NCBI GenBank assembly: GCA_031282625.1
Contig: JAITDI010000011.1
Location: forward strand, 1 to 56,261
Reading direction: 5' to 3'
DNA from: Candidatus Endomicrobiellum meruensis
Lineage (GTDB): Bacteria > Elusimicrobiota > Endomicrobiia > Endomicrobiales > Endomicrobiaceae
Length of the DNA stretch: 56,261 bases
A program made the position numbers and the translations under genes. A model generated the notes under the pieces. It was given only the letters and a program-made list of their open reading frames with translations, searched no databases and had not been told where the DNA came from. Positions 44,530 to 53,423 of the stretch are shown here, one piece after another; positions within the stretch are counted from its first letter, which is position 1, and every line of letters begins with the position of its first letter.

Positions 44530-45475
44530 AAGTTCTATTTTTATAATTTTTGTTGTATTGTTTTCAGTTTATCCCTCGTTTGCCGAAGTACAGGGCTTTA
44601 ACGAGGAAAATTTTTTTATAGATGTTTTGTGGCGGAAAGCTATGTCTGTTGAAGAAAAGCAGTTGCCAAAAATTGCTTTGGTTTTAGGAGGAGGAGGAGC
44701 AAGAGGATTTACGCATATAGGTGTTTTGAAGGTGTTTCAGGAAGAACGAGTTCCTGTAAATTTGGTTGTAGGCACAAGCGTTGGATCTATAGCAGGAGCT
44801 TTATACTGTGCGGGTGCGTCTCTTGAAAATCTCCAAAATACTATAAAAGATTTTGACAAGCGAGACATTTCAAATTTTAGTTCTATATCTCTTTTAGAAA
44901 TGCTTTTGGCTGATCGCCTTCTTTCAAATAAAAAGCTTGAAAATTTTATAAATGCAAGAATAGGAGAGGTAACCTTTAATCAATTACAAATTCCTTTAGT
45001 GTGCATTGCTACTGATTTAATTACTGGAGAGAGAATATTGCTTAGGGAAGGAAGCGTAGCTTTTGCGGCAAGAGCCAGCTCTACAGTGCCAGGTGTTTTT
45101 CAACCAGTTGAATACAATCAGCGCTATTTAATTGACGGCGGTTTATCTGAAAATATACCTGTCAGCGTAGCTAAAATTTTTAAAGCGGATGTTATTATAG
45201 CTATTCCTTTGTCTGCAGATATCACAAAAAACAGTGTAAATAATATATTTTTAACTCTTATGCAAGCTATATACATACAAGGGCAATCCTTAGACCAATA
45301 TAACTTGTCAATGGCGGATGTTATAATATGTCCTGATGTTGGGGATTTAAATGCAGCAAACTTTGCCGGAGCTTACAAAAGTATAGATAAAGGTTATATA
45401 GCGGCAAAAAAATCTATCAAAGAAGTAAAAATAGCCATTATAAATAAAATACCAGAGAGAGTTTTAATTGAATAG
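44516..45475 (+). CDS. Exported patatin-like phospholipase (RssA/YlbK-like)
   Basis: The start is TTG 44516, supported by AGGAG at 44505-44509 with a six-base spacer. The 319-residue protein has a signal peptide (residues 1-23, ending Ser-Phe-Ala). A patatin domain follows with the oxyanion loop GGGGARGF (58-65), nucleophile Ser88 in GTSVG and Asp207 in DGG, forming the Ser-Asp dyad. Such enzymes hydrolyse acyl esters of phospholipids. Export means it acts on periplasmic or outer membrane lipids. It sits between a TolC-like channel and a TPR protein and overlaps both, so the three are made together. It lacks an obvious C-terminal barrel. Confidence 0.9.
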   Translation: MIPIKSSIFIIFVVLFSVYPSFAEVQGFNEENFFIDVLWRKAMSVEEKQLPKIALVLGGGGARGFTHIGVLKVFQEERVPVNLVVGTSVGSIAGALYCAGASLENLQNTIKDFDKRDISNFSSISLLEMLLADRLLSNKKLENFINARIGEVTFNQLQIPLVCIATDLITGERILLREGSVAFAARASSTVPGVFQPVEYNQRYLIDGGLSENIPVSVAKIFKADVIIAIPLSADITKNSVNNIFLTLMQAIYIQGQSLDQYNLSMADVIICPDVGDLNAANFAGAYKSIDKGYIAAKKSIKEVKIAIINKIPERVLIE

Positions 45476-46505
45476 TCTAAATTTTTGCACTATATTATTG
45501 ACAATATTTATTTTCGCCGACACTTCTTTTGGGTTAAAAGCTAATTTAGAAGAACATCAAAAAAAATCTTCGTATTCAAAGACGCTGTCTAAATCTTTAA
45601 TTGGGATCAATATAGTTAAAAATAAAAAAGAAAGTCTAAAAGAACTTGATCTTTTAGCAAAAAGCTTTATAGATGAAGGTTCTTATAATAGAGCATTAGA
45701 CATTTACGATAAAATTTTAGATCAGAAACCTCCAAGAAAGAAAATTTTTGAATACTATGTAATAATTGGCGATTTATATAATTTAAAAAAAGATTATAAT
45801 TTAAGTTTGGAGTACTATAAAAAAGCCCTATATATTCGCAAAAATAATGCGGAAGTTATGGTTAAAATCGGAAAAATTTTTTTTGAAGGAAATCTTTTTG
45901 AACTTGCGGAAAAAATGTTTTTAGATGCTTTAAAAATAGATAAGAAATCAATCAAAGCTAACAGAGGTTTGGGAGATCTGTTTTATAAACAAGGACTTTA
46001 TGCAAAGGCTATAAATTATTATATCAAAATTCCCAAAGAATTTTATGAAAGAGAGATTATAAGAAATATGGCGGATTCTTATAAAAACCTTAACAAAATA
46101 AATGAAGCTATTGATATTTTAGAACCCTTTTTGGAAAAACACATAGATTATGAACTAATGTTTGATATGGGATTAATTTACATGAATATGAACAATTATG
46201 AAAAAGCTAAAGAATGGCTTTTAAAGTCTTTGGAAGTTAAGGCAGATAATTTTAAGAATTGCATTTATCTTGCTTCGCTTTACGACTTAACTGGGGAACA
46301 TAAAAAAGCTATTGAGCTATTTAATAAGGCTTATGACTTAGACTCTTCTTATGCATCGGTTGATTTTATGAGAGCTAGTTTGGCATATAAAGCAGGAAGA
46401 ATCAAAGAGGCTAAGATTTATGCAAACGAATCTTACAAAAAAGCTAAGTCTATTTTTGTAAAAGATCAAGTAACAAAACTTATAAAATTTTTAGATAGAA
46501 AATAA
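45468..46505 (+). CDS. Exported TPR-repeat protein
   Basis: The TTG start at 45468 overlaps the patatin gene by eight bases. The 345-residue product has a signal peptide (about residues 1-22, ending Ser-Phe-Gly). Roughly seven TPR repeats follow from about residue 55 to the end, with the usual pattern of small residues and Tyr (for example SLEYYKKALYIR and AKEWLLKSLEVK). It probably acts as a periplasmic scaffold for the preceding phospholipase or channel. The specific partner is not visible from sequence. Confidence 0.85.
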   Translation: MNSLNFCTILLTIFIFADTSFGLKANLEEHQKKSSYSKTLSKSLIGINIVKNKKESLKELDLLAKSFIDEGSYNRALDIYDKILDQKPPRKKIFEYYVIIGDLYNLKKDYNLSLEYYKKALYIRKNNAEVMVKIGKIFFEGNLFELAEKMFLDALKIDKKSIKANRGLGDLFYKQGLYAKAINYYIKIPKEFYEREIIRNMADSYKNLNKINEAIDILEPFLEKHIDYELMFDMGLIYMNMNNYEKAKEWLLKSLEVKADNFKNCIYLASLYDLTGEHKKAIELFNKAYDLDSSYASVDFMRASLAYKAGRIKEAKIYANESYKKAKSIFVKDQVTKLIKFLDRK

Positions 46506-46558
46506 AAAACAGAGAACAAGCAACAAATACTTATATTATCCAATCCTCTATCTTTATT

Positions 46559-46750
46559 TTATATAGCTTTCTTGACTTTATTTGATTTAATGCAAGAAGT
46601 ACAAACATATTCACGAGTTTTTTTGCCGGCAACTATGATATTCAAACTTTGAAGATTGGGTCTGAAAAGCCTTTTAGAAGCCTTATTTGAATGGCTTATA
46701 GTATTTCCGGAAGTTGACCCTTTACCGCAAACTATGCATTTGTAAGACAT
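46559..46750 (-). CDS. rpmB: 50S ribosomal protein L28
   Basis: The 63-residue protein matches L28. It has the N-terminal [18 protein letters not shown] segment, [12 protein letters not shown] and a C-terminal [10 protein letters not shown], so the four cysteines of the zinc-binding form are present (Cys-x2-Cys twice). It is read leftward, alone, with GGGAG upstream of its ATG. It lies between the rightward TPR gene and an IS remnant. No clear terminator was seen downstream of it. Confidence 0.95.
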   Translation of the reverse strand: MSYKCIVCGKGSTSGNTISHSNKASKRLFRPNLQSLNIIVAGKKTREYVCTSCIKSNKVKKAI

Positions 46751-46856
46751 TTTTTTAACACTCCCAATAAATCTTTATGTAATGAAGTATATCTTATTTC
46801 ACAGGGGTTAGTCAAATTGGTGTAAGTGTTCATAACATATTAGACTTTTGAAGCAT

Positions 46857-47098
46857 TAAGCGACTGATTTAAGAATTTGCCTTGTAAAATCAAAAGGCGT
46901 TAGCCAATTTAAACCCTGATGAACTTTTTGCCTATTATACCAAAACAACTAATCCTCTAAGTCTTATTTTACATTTTAAATATCTGTTAAGTCGTACTGA
47001 TACGTGTCAAAGAATTGTTCTCTTAATGTTGTGTTGAAACGTTCTATATAAGCGTTGCTCTTTGGGTTTCGCGGATAATTCCAATAATGCCTTTGAAC
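46857..47098 (-). pseudogene. IS transposase remnant (integrase-core C-terminus)
   Basis: On the minus strand from 47098 the frame reads NPKSNAYIERFNTTLREQFF, typical of the end of the DDE integrase core in IS3/IS481-type transposases, then hits a stop. A second frame carries on with LEDWLFWYNRQKVHQGLNWL and TPFDFTRQIL to TAA at 46857-46859. The frames are joined by a frameshift and a nonsense codon, and the N-terminal two thirds of the transposase are missing. It is therefore inert. The 46751-47134 gap holds this and a promoter for the glycosyltransferase. Confidence 0.8.
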
Positions 47099-47100
47099 TT

Positions 47101-47128
47101 TTACAGTATAGATAGTTTTGTGTATAAT
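47101..47128 (+). promoter_or_regulatory. Promoter-like site for a possibly leaderless mRNA
   Basis: TTACAG (47101-47106) and a perfect TATAAT (47123-47128) are 16 bases apart. The ATG of the glycosyltransferase is only seven bases after the -10, where transcription itself should start, and no Shine-Dalgarno sequence is present. A leaderless transcript is the natural reading. The site abuts the broken end of the IS remnant, so it may have come with that insertion. Confidence 0.4.
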
Positions 47129-47134
47129 AAAAAC

Positions 47135-48310
47135 ATGAATATAGCATATGTTATCACAGGTCTAGGAATAGGGGGGGCGGAAAAGGTTACTGTTAATATT
47201 GCTAATCGCATATCGCGGTTAGGCAATAATGTAATAATAATTTATCTTGTTGGAGAAAATTTAAATCAGCAAAATATTGATACATCAATTAAGACTTACG
47301 GGATTAATATGAAGAAAAATCCTGTGAGTTTTTTTATTTGCTTGCTTAAAGTCCGAAAAATCTTAAAGAATTTTAAACCCTACATAGTCCACGGACAGAT
47401 GTTTCATGCAAATATATTCATTCGTATTTTACGCCTATTTGCTAAAATCCCCAAACTTATATCAACGGAGCATAGTAGTTATATTGGCGGAGATCTTAGA
47501 ATGTTTTTATACCGCACAACGGATTTTTTATCTGACTTAAACACAAATGTCTCACAAGAAGCTACTGATTATTTCGTCAAAAAAAAGGCTTTTAGTGTTA
47601 AGAAAAGTCGAACGGTTTATAATGGCATAGATTTGAAAAAATTCAAGTTTGACCCGCAAGTAAGAAAAGAAATAAGACAACAATACAAAATAGACGATGA
47701 TGAGTTTGTGTTCCTAAATGTAGGCAGACTAGCGCCTGCAAAAGACCAAAAAACGTTAATAGAAGCCTTTGCAATGCTTAATTTGTCATTATGTGCGAAA
47801 GGGACAAAGTCCCAAAGTGCAGAATTATGGAATCAGTTTTATTGCGTACGTAGCCGCAGTGCGCAGGATGATAAAAGAACTCCTAAACTTATGCTTGTCG
47901 GAGATGGCGAACTGCGTTCCGATTTAGAAGATTTAACAAAAGCAAAAAATATTTCGGATAAAGTTATTTTTGCAGGCAAACAAGATAATACTGAAAAGTA
48001 TTACAGTGCAGCGGATTGTTTCGTTTTAAGCTCTGCTTGGGAAGGATTTGGGATTGTGGTAGTAGAAGCGATGGCTTGCAAATTGCCTGTTGTAGCTACT
48101 GATGCAGGTGGAGTCAGAGAAGTATTAGATGATGATAGCTTTATAATTCCTGTTAAGTACAGTCAAAGATTAAAAAATAAAATGCTATACGTAATGGAAC
48201 TTAATAAAGAACAAAGAGACCACCTAGACAAAAAAAATATAAAAACCGTTCAACGTTATGATATAAATATTATTTCAAATAATTGGTTAAAAATTTATCA
48301 ACCGCATTAA
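47135..48310 (+). CDS. Glycosyltransferase family 4 with an in-frame palindromic insertion
   Basis: ATG 47135 fits the family start (MNIAYVITGLGIGGAEKV). TTG 47087 would lie within the transposase remnant. The 391-residue GT-B enzyme has the N-terminal GIGGAEK motif and the C-terminal nucleotide-sugar site (NVGRLAPAKDQKTLIEAF, LMLVGDGELR, SSAWEGFGIVVVEAMA with the catalytic Glu pair). It likely adds a sugar to LPS or O-antigen. About 30 residues (roughly 217-246) between two core elements are foreign to the family and are encoded by a palindromic element. The gene end overlaps the end of the convergent GT9 gene by 41 bases. Confidence 0.9.
   Translation: MNIAYVITGLGIGGAEKVTVNIANRISRLGNNVIIIYLVGENLNQQNIDTSIKTYGINMKKNPVSFFICLLKVRKILKNFKPYIVHGQMFHANIFIRILRLFAKIPKLISTEHSSYIGGDLRMFLYRTTDFLSDLNTNVSQEATDYFVKKKAFSVKKSRTVYNGIDLKKFKFDPQVRKEIRQQYKIDDDEFVFLNVGRLAPAKDQKTLIEAFAMLNLSLCAKGTKSQSAELWNQFYCVRSRSAQDDKRTPKLMLVGDGELRSDLEDLTKAKNISDKVIFAGKQDNTEKYYSAADCFVLSSAWEGFGIVVVEAMACKLPVVATDAGGVREVLDDDSFIIPVKYSQRLKNKMLYVMELNKEQRDHLDKKNIKTVQRYDINIISNNWLKIYQPH
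47784..47873. repeat. RPE-like palindromic element inserted in a glycosyltransferase gene
   Basis: The 90-base insertion begins TGTCAT and ends ATGATA. Its 13-base ends are imperfect inverted repeats (9 of 13 match). An inner palindrome GGGAC-AAA-GTCCC lies at 47801-47813. It is richer in G+C than its surroundings and adds exactly 30 codons without a stop. Rickettsial palindromic elements behave in this way. No second copy was seen in this window. Confidence 0.65.
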
Positions 48311-49265
48311 AAACTATTTGAGGTGTTATAAGATTTATTTTGTCTGCCTCTATGATTTTTAATCTATGAGACACAGGAGCTATAAAATCAGAATTTGGTT
48401 TTAAAACTATTATATTTGTTTTTGTATTTGCTGCCAAATGTGTTGTTCCTGTATCAACAGATATAAGTAAGTCAATATTATTTAAAAATGCCATCAATTG
48501 TACTAAAGTTGTTTTGGAACACAAATTTTCAATTCTTTCCTGTTTAGCAAGTTCTTGAGCATACTCGATGTTATCTTTTGACCCAACTATATAAAAATCT
48601 GTATTATAAAATTTTGATTTAATTAATTTAATCGTTTGCACAAAATTATCGCGACTCCATTCTGAATCAATACCGTATTGCGAGCTTTTGCCTCTTTTTT
48701 CTTCAGCGCCTTTTAAACATAATGCTATGTTTATATTATTTTTATATTTTATCAACTTCTGCATTTCTTGTTCGTATTTTAAATAATCTGTTAATACAGG
48801 CAATGCATTGTTATAAATTCTAAAATGAGCTTTTACTATTGTCTGTGAACGGTTTATCGGATGCAAAGAGCCGTCGTAATACTTTTTTAAATCTTCTTTT
48901 ACATTAACTCCAGTTAAATTTTTATCAATACCGGCAATGTTTTTGATAAAAAGCGCTTTTGCAAACATTATTGAAAGTCGAGAAGAATCAAGTATCAAGC
49001 ATAAATCATAATGATTAAAAAAAAGTTTAGGATAGTTTAAAATAAACCAAAAAATTCTTTTTAATTGAATTTTAAAATTGTATTCTGGATACGGACAATA
49101 AACCATTTTGTCTATAATAGGGTTATTTTCGCAAAGAGTTTTGACCGTCTTTGGTGCTACAACGGTTATTTCAAAATCAGGAAAAGTTTTTTTTAAAATA
49201 GCGATAGACGAGGTGGTCAACACAAAATCGCCAATATGCAAAACATTAAAACTTATGATTTTCAT
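48270..49265 (-). CDS. Glycosyltransferase family 9 (heptosyltransferase-like)
   Basis: The start is taken as ATG 49265, which overlaps the TGA of the methyltransferase gene (ATGA). The upstream in-frame Met would lie inside that gene. The product of about 331 residues has the GT9 pattern: N-terminal FNVLHIGDFVLTT, and a C-terminal SVDTGTTHLAA motif matching the heptosyltransferase nucleotide-sugar site. GT9 enzymes add heptose or other sugars to LPS core. This is the last gene of the leftward operon and its 3' end overlaps the convergent GT4 gene. A closely related GT9 gene lies two genes upstream. Confidence 0.88.
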   Translation of the reverse strand: MKIISFNVLHIGDFVLTTSSIAILKKTFPDFEITVVAPKTVKTLCENNPIIDKMVYCPYPEYNFKIQLKRIFWFILNYPKLFFNHYDLCLILDSSRLSIMFAKALFIKNIAGIDKNLTGVNVKEDLKKYYDGSLHPINRSQTIVKAHFRIYNNALPVLTDYLKYEQEMQKLIKYKNNINIALCLKGAEEKRGKSSQYGIDSEWSRDNFVQTIKLIKSKFYNTDFYIVGSKDNIEYAQELAKQERIENLCSKTTLVQLMAFLNNIDLLISVDTGTTHLAANTKTNIIVLKPNSDFIAPVSHRLKIIEADKINLITPQIVFNAVDKFLTNYLK

Positions 49266-49969
49266 TTTTTTGCAATGCATTTTATTTCCCATGTTAAAAT
49301 TACAGGGCTTGGTTTGTGATAGATATTTGCAAAGATTTTATTTCTTATTTTAAGATAGAATTCATATGCTTTAAAAAATAAAAATCTAACAGGCTTTAAA
49401 AATTTGTTTAAATTAAGAAAGTCATAAATATCAAGGAATTTTATATTTCTAAAACCAGCCATATACAAAACATAATATAAACTACCCGAAGTAAAAATTG
49501 TTTCGTGCGTCCAATCTTCGTAGTGCCAATATGAACCAGTTAAACTTTGAGCATTTGGAGTAGCGATAAAAAATTTGCCGTTGTCATTCAGTTTGTTTTC
49601 ATATATTAGTTTTAAGATAGGGATAATTTCTTCTTTTTTTAAGTGTTCTATTAAATGCGACATGATAATAAAATCAAATTTTTCATTCTTGTCATTTTGC
49701 AAATATTGCTTTAAATCTTTTATCAGTTTTATATCAAATCCTTTTGCAATAGCATTTTTTACTGCATTCTCGTCAATGTCAACACCAAAGACATTTTGGT
49801 ATCCTAAATTTTTAAATGCTTTTAAGAAATGCGCAGGACCAAAACCTATGTCAAGAATTTTAATGTCTTTAACACAAGATATTTCTTGTAATATATATTG
49901 CGGAATTTTAAAACTTTGATAAAAATTATCCTCAAAACTAACACGGCGAGCGTTAAAATAAGAATTCAT
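49262..49969 (-). CDS. Class I SAM-dependent methyltransferase
   Basis: The 235-residue protein has the Rossmann motif ILDIGFGPAHFLKAF (motif I), an acidic residue at the end of strand 2 (FGVDIDENAV) and the FDFIIMSHLIEHL segment of the Methyltransf_11/23 type. Its place between two GT9 genes in an LPS cluster, overlapping each by four bases, suggests methylation of a sugar or chain end of the polysaccharide. The acceptor is not known. Confidence 0.87.
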   Translation of the reverse strand: MNSYFNARRVSFEDNFYQSFKIPQYILQEISCVKDIKILDIGFGPAHFLKAFKNLGYQNVFGVDIDENAVKNAIAKGFDIKLIKDLKQYLQNDKNEKFDFIIMSHLIEHLKKEEIIPILKLIYENKLNDNGKFFIATPNAQSLTGSYWHYEDWTHETIFTSGSLYYVLYMAGFRNIKFLDIYDFLNLNKFLKPVRFLFFKAYEFYLKIRNKIFANIYHKPSPVILTWEIKCIAKK

Positions 49970-51060
49970 TTTCTCTCCAATAATTTTAGGCTTGCATTAA
50001 CGATATCTAAATTAGGTATATCAATGAGACATTTATAATTAACAGGATTTGTGCAAACGAAAGGTTTGTTATTTACGCTAAATTTAGAACAACAGGGACA
50101 ACATTGAGAGTATGCGCATAAAGCTATAGCTTTGTTCGTTAAAGGGAAAGCATGTTCCGGAAACGCTGCGCCAAATAACGCTACAATTTTTGTCTGTGCA
50201 TTAGCTGCCATATGCATTATACCTCCATCAACAGTTAAGAGCAGATTTATGTTTGTAAGTATTGCTTTTATTTCAAGTAAACTTGTTTTCCCGCATAGAT
50301 TTTTTATATTAATTTGAGAAACAGCTTTTATAATTTTTTCTGCATCTGTAAATGAATCTTGTGTTCCTAATAAATAAAAAGAAGCATTAATATAATGGTT
50401 CAAAAGTTTTATAACTTCAATTATTTTATTATTTGGAAGGAAATTTTTTTGCCCTCCCCTGAAAGATATGCCAATTTTGATTCGTTGTTGTTTAGTTTCT
50501 TTTATAAATTTTTCTAAATTGATTTTAGAAGAAGGTAAAACTGTTTTGTTAGTCATATTACAAGTGTTTAGAATTGTTTTTACGATAGTTTGGTACCGTT
50601 GAGAAATATTTAATTTATCGGAATTTCTAGGCAAATCAATAGGCAAATTAATTTTATTGGATAATTTAATTTCTACACCATTACCATGTCTATCAAATTT
50701 CGGGCATACTATATTTTTTATTGCTAAAATCTTTGCCAAAAAAATAAAAAAAGCGGTACTATTATCCAAAAATATACAAATATCATATTTTATTTTCAAC
50801 AACGAAAAAAAGTTTTTTGTTAACCATAATAATTGCCATATACGAAACAGAGTTTTATTATTAAAATCTTTAAGTGGTCTATAGGAAATATACTTATTTA
50901 TTACCGGATTGTTATTGGCGTACTGTTTGTATGTGCCATATGTGATAACAGCTATGAAAGAATCAGGTTGTTCTTTTTTTATAAGCGACATAGCTGAAGT
51001 AGCATTAATAAAGTCGCCTAATCCTGCCAGAGAAATAATTAAAAAATTTTTATAATGCAT
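49966..51060 (-). CDS. Glycosyltransferase family 9 (heptosyltransferase-like), second
   Basis: The 364-residue GT-B protein starts with ISLAGLGDFINATSAM, the GT9 acceptor-side motif. Its C-terminal part has LLTVDGGIMHMAANAQTKIVALFG, the usual DGGxxHxA nucleotide-sugar motif. A Cys-rich tail (YSQCCPCCSK, and CTNP further on) follows, as in many heptosyltransferase-like proteins of O-antigen clusters, where it may bind a metal. It shares the overall pattern with the GT9 gene at 48270-49265 and is co-translated with the methyltransferase gene. Confidence 0.88.
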   Translation of the reverse strand: MHYKNFLIISLAGLGDFINATSAMSLIKKEQPDSFIAVITYGTYKQYANNNPVINKYISYRPLKDFNNKTLFRIWQLLWLTKNFFSLLKIKYDICIFLDNSTAFFIFLAKILAIKNIVCPKFDRHGNGVEIKLSNKINLPIDLPRNSDKLNISQRYQTIVKTILNTCNMTNKTVLPSSKINLEKFIKETKQQRIKIGISFRGGQKNFLPNNKIIEVIKLLNHYINASFYLLGTQDSFTDAEKIIKAVSQINIKNLCGKTSLLEIKAILTNINLLLTVDGGIMHMAANAQTKIVALFGAAFPEHAFPLTNKAIALCAYSQCCPCCSKFSVNNKPFVCTNPVNYKCLIDIPNLDIVNASLKLLERK

Positions 51061-51064
51061 ATTC

Positions 51065-52096
51065 TTAAAAACGCTCTACAATTTCTTCTACAGATATAAA
51101 TTTTTTAATAAACATTCTATAAAAAAATCTAATTGATAACATCATTGGATATGAAGTTATAAGTAATGGGATAATTCTAAACCAAAATGACGAATAAGAA
51201 CGATAATATTTATAGGTAAGATTTAAAACTTTCCATCTATAATCAAAATCTGCTTGGTTATTATTTACTGAATGCAATATATTCATAAAAATGTGCCGAT
51301 TGATGACATGAGAATTAAGTACTTTGAGTTCTTTGGAATTTTTTCCAAAAACGTCAGCTGTAATATCGTTATAACCTATAATATCATATGAAATTCTCTT
51401 TATAATTCCTTCTAATAAAAAAGAATCGTTGCCTCCTCTACATCCTATAAGCGCGTCGGATACCCATTCTGTCCGCCCACTGTAATTTTTCAATATTGAA
51501 AAAAGTATGTAAATATGGGAATATGCGCTTCCTATGAATTTCTTTTCAACGGCGTACTTATCCCACAAATGTTTCTTAAAAGCAAGAGCGCTTAAGTATC
51601 CGAACATTGTTCCCATATTTTTTATGCAATCGTAAGTATTGTTAAATATCATATTAGTTTTATATTTATACATAGCGTGTCTGGGAATTTTTTTATTTTG
51701 AAGATTTATATCATATCTATTATTATTTATGCAAAATATGTTTATTTGAGGGTTTTGGTCTATTTCTTTCAATATAATTTTTAGAGCGTTAGGTTCTAAG
51801 ATATCGTCGCTACCTAAAAACCAACAATATTTTCCATGTGCTATTTCTACTACTTTCAAATAATTCAAATCTGCGCCCATGTTTTTATCCCAACGAAAAT
51901 ATGTAATGTGCGGAGTAAATTCCTTATAACTTTCTACAAGTTTTCTCGTATTATCTGATGACGCATTGTCACTAACGCATATTTCAACTCTATCTTTTAT
52001 TGTATCATCAAGTTGATTGACAATGCTGTTAAAAGCCTCTTTTAAGTATTTTTCGCGATTATATGTAGGTATGCATATTGAAAGTTTATTTTGCAT
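51065..52096 (-). CDS. Glycosyltransferase family 2 (abequosyltransferase-like)
   Basis: The 343-residue GT-A enzyme begins with LSICIPTYNREKYLKEAF, has the nucleotide-binding DNASSDNT segment and the DxD-like LGSDDILEPNA motif. The length and the C-terminal half, with several aromatic basic stretches, resemble abequosyltransferase-type (RfbV/WbaV) proteins, which transfer CDP-3,6-dideoxyhexose branches. This agrees with the two SDR genes upstream in the operon, but is only a family-level match. It overlaps the flippase gene by 11 bases. Confidence 0.87.
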   Translation of the reverse strand: MQNKLSICIPTYNREKYLKEAFNSIVNQLDDTIKDRVEICVSDNASSDNTRKLVESYKEFTPHITYFRWDKNMGADLNYLKVVEIAHGKYCWFLGSDDILEPNALKIILKEIDQNPQINIFCINNNRYDINLQNKKIPRHAMYKYKTNMIFNNTYDCIKNMGTMFGYLSALAFKKHLWDKYAVEKKFIGSAYSHIYILFSILKNYSGRTEWVSDALIGCRGGNDSFLLEGIIKRISYDIIGYNDITADVFGKNSKELKVLNSHVINRHIFMNILHSVNNNQADFDYRWKVLNLTYKYYRSYSSFWFRIIPLLITSYPMMLSIRFFYRMFIKKFISVEEIVERF

Positions 52097-53423
52097 TTTG
52101 TTGTCCTTTTTCTTTAATAAATTTATATGTTTTATACGGCAGTATCCAACACGAGGTTAATAAAAAAGAAATTATAAGCCCTAAAAGTATTCCGTTTATG
52201 CCATATTTTATTGATAAAAAATATTGGATTGTAACGTTTATGAACGCTTGAACTGGTACGTAAATCCAAAAAATTTTTAAAACATTTGCACTTTGTAAAA
52301 AGGTGGCAAACGTATCGCTCCAAACTCTTGAAATATAGAGTGTCGCAAACAATATAAAAATCATCACTGTAGGTTGTATATTAGCGTTAGGTGCGACTAT
52401 TCCGATAATATCATCTGAAAAAGCATAAAAAAGAAAAGTCCCAGAAACTATTATTATAAAACCGAAAGAAATATATTTTAATATCATGTTTTTTATAACG
52501 GAAAATTGCGATTTGATATTTAATTCACTGAAAACAGGACAAGCCGCCACAAGTACCGCGGAATGAATAAAGAGAAACAATGTAAAGAATTTATTTAAGA
52601 TGTTGTATTCAGTTATTCCGGTCGCATCAGAAGTTTGGGACATTACTATGTAGTCAATTCCCATAGTTAATGTCGCCATAATTGCAAAACCGCTAAATTT
52701 AAAAGCTCTTGTCATCAATTCTTTAATTACTGAAAAATCAAAATTAAAAATATTTTTGACTTCAGATTTGAAAATTTTTACAAATGGAATTGTGGCAGTT
52801 GCAAGTTGCGGAATAGTAAAAATTAATAAAGCTGTTAGAATACTTTCTCTGATAGAAAAATATCTGTTGCAAAGAACTACTAAAAACATTGAAACAATCA
52901 TAGCTATTGCAGGTAATACATTTGATATATACCCTTTTTGCAATGCGTAATATACGCGATAAACTATACTTAAAAGAGCAGATAACATAAGTATGACGCC
53001 TATGATGCATATTATATTTATTGTTTGAATTTCGTTAATATAAAAATATTTATTTAATAATATTTTTTGTATAAAAATTGAAATAAAGAACAATAGAATT
53101 ATAAAAACTATACATAAAGCTATTGTAACTTGTAAAACCGCTCTTAAATATTTCGAATAGTTCTCATTTTTTGCTCTGCATTCAGAAATAAAATTTTGAA
53201 GTGCTGACCCTATTCCTAAATCGCATAAAGAAAACCAGCCAACTAAAGAATAAACAATCACATATACCGCGTATCTTTCTTCGCCAAGATACAGTAAAAG
53301 AGTTCGAACGCTTATTATGCTAATAAGCGCAGTAATAATTCTTGCTATCCACGCACTTACTGCAACCAGCAAGTGTCTTGGCAGATGTTTAAAACGTATT
53401 AAAATATGCTCAATTTTTTGCAT
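52086..53423 (-). CDS. Wzx-type polysaccharide flippase
   Basis: The 445-residue protein has about twelve hydrophobic helices and the MATE/oligosaccharide-lipid flippase pattern, with an N-terminal segment like AVSAWIARIITALISI and GERYAVYVIVYSLVGWFSLCDLG in the second loop. Wzx proteins move lipid-linked O-antigen repeat units across the inner membrane for polymerisation. No wzy polymerase gene was recognised in the window. It overlaps both neighbours (14 and 11 bases), so it belongs to one translationally coupled operon. Confidence 0.87.
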   Translation of the reverse strand: MQKIEHILIRFKHLPRHLLVAVSAWIARIITALISIISVRTLLLYLGEERYAVYVIVYSLVGWFSLCDLGIGSALQNFISECRAKNENYSKYLRAVLQVTIALCIVFIILLFFISIFIQKILLNKYFYINEIQTINIICIIGVILMLSALLSIVYRVYYALQKGYISNVLPAIAMIVSMFLVVLCNRYFSIRESILTALLIFTIPQLATATIPFVKIFKSEVKNIFNFDFSVIKELMTRAFKFSGFAIMATLTMGIDYIVMSQTSDATGITEYNILNKFFTLFLFIHSAVLVAACPVFSELNIKSQFSVIKNMILKYISFGFIIIVSGTFLFYAFSDDIIGIVAPNANIQPTVMIFILFATLYISRVWSDTFATFLQSANVLKIFWIYVPVQAFINVTIQYFLSIKYGINGILLGLIISFLLTSCWILPYKTYKFIKEKGQQNAK

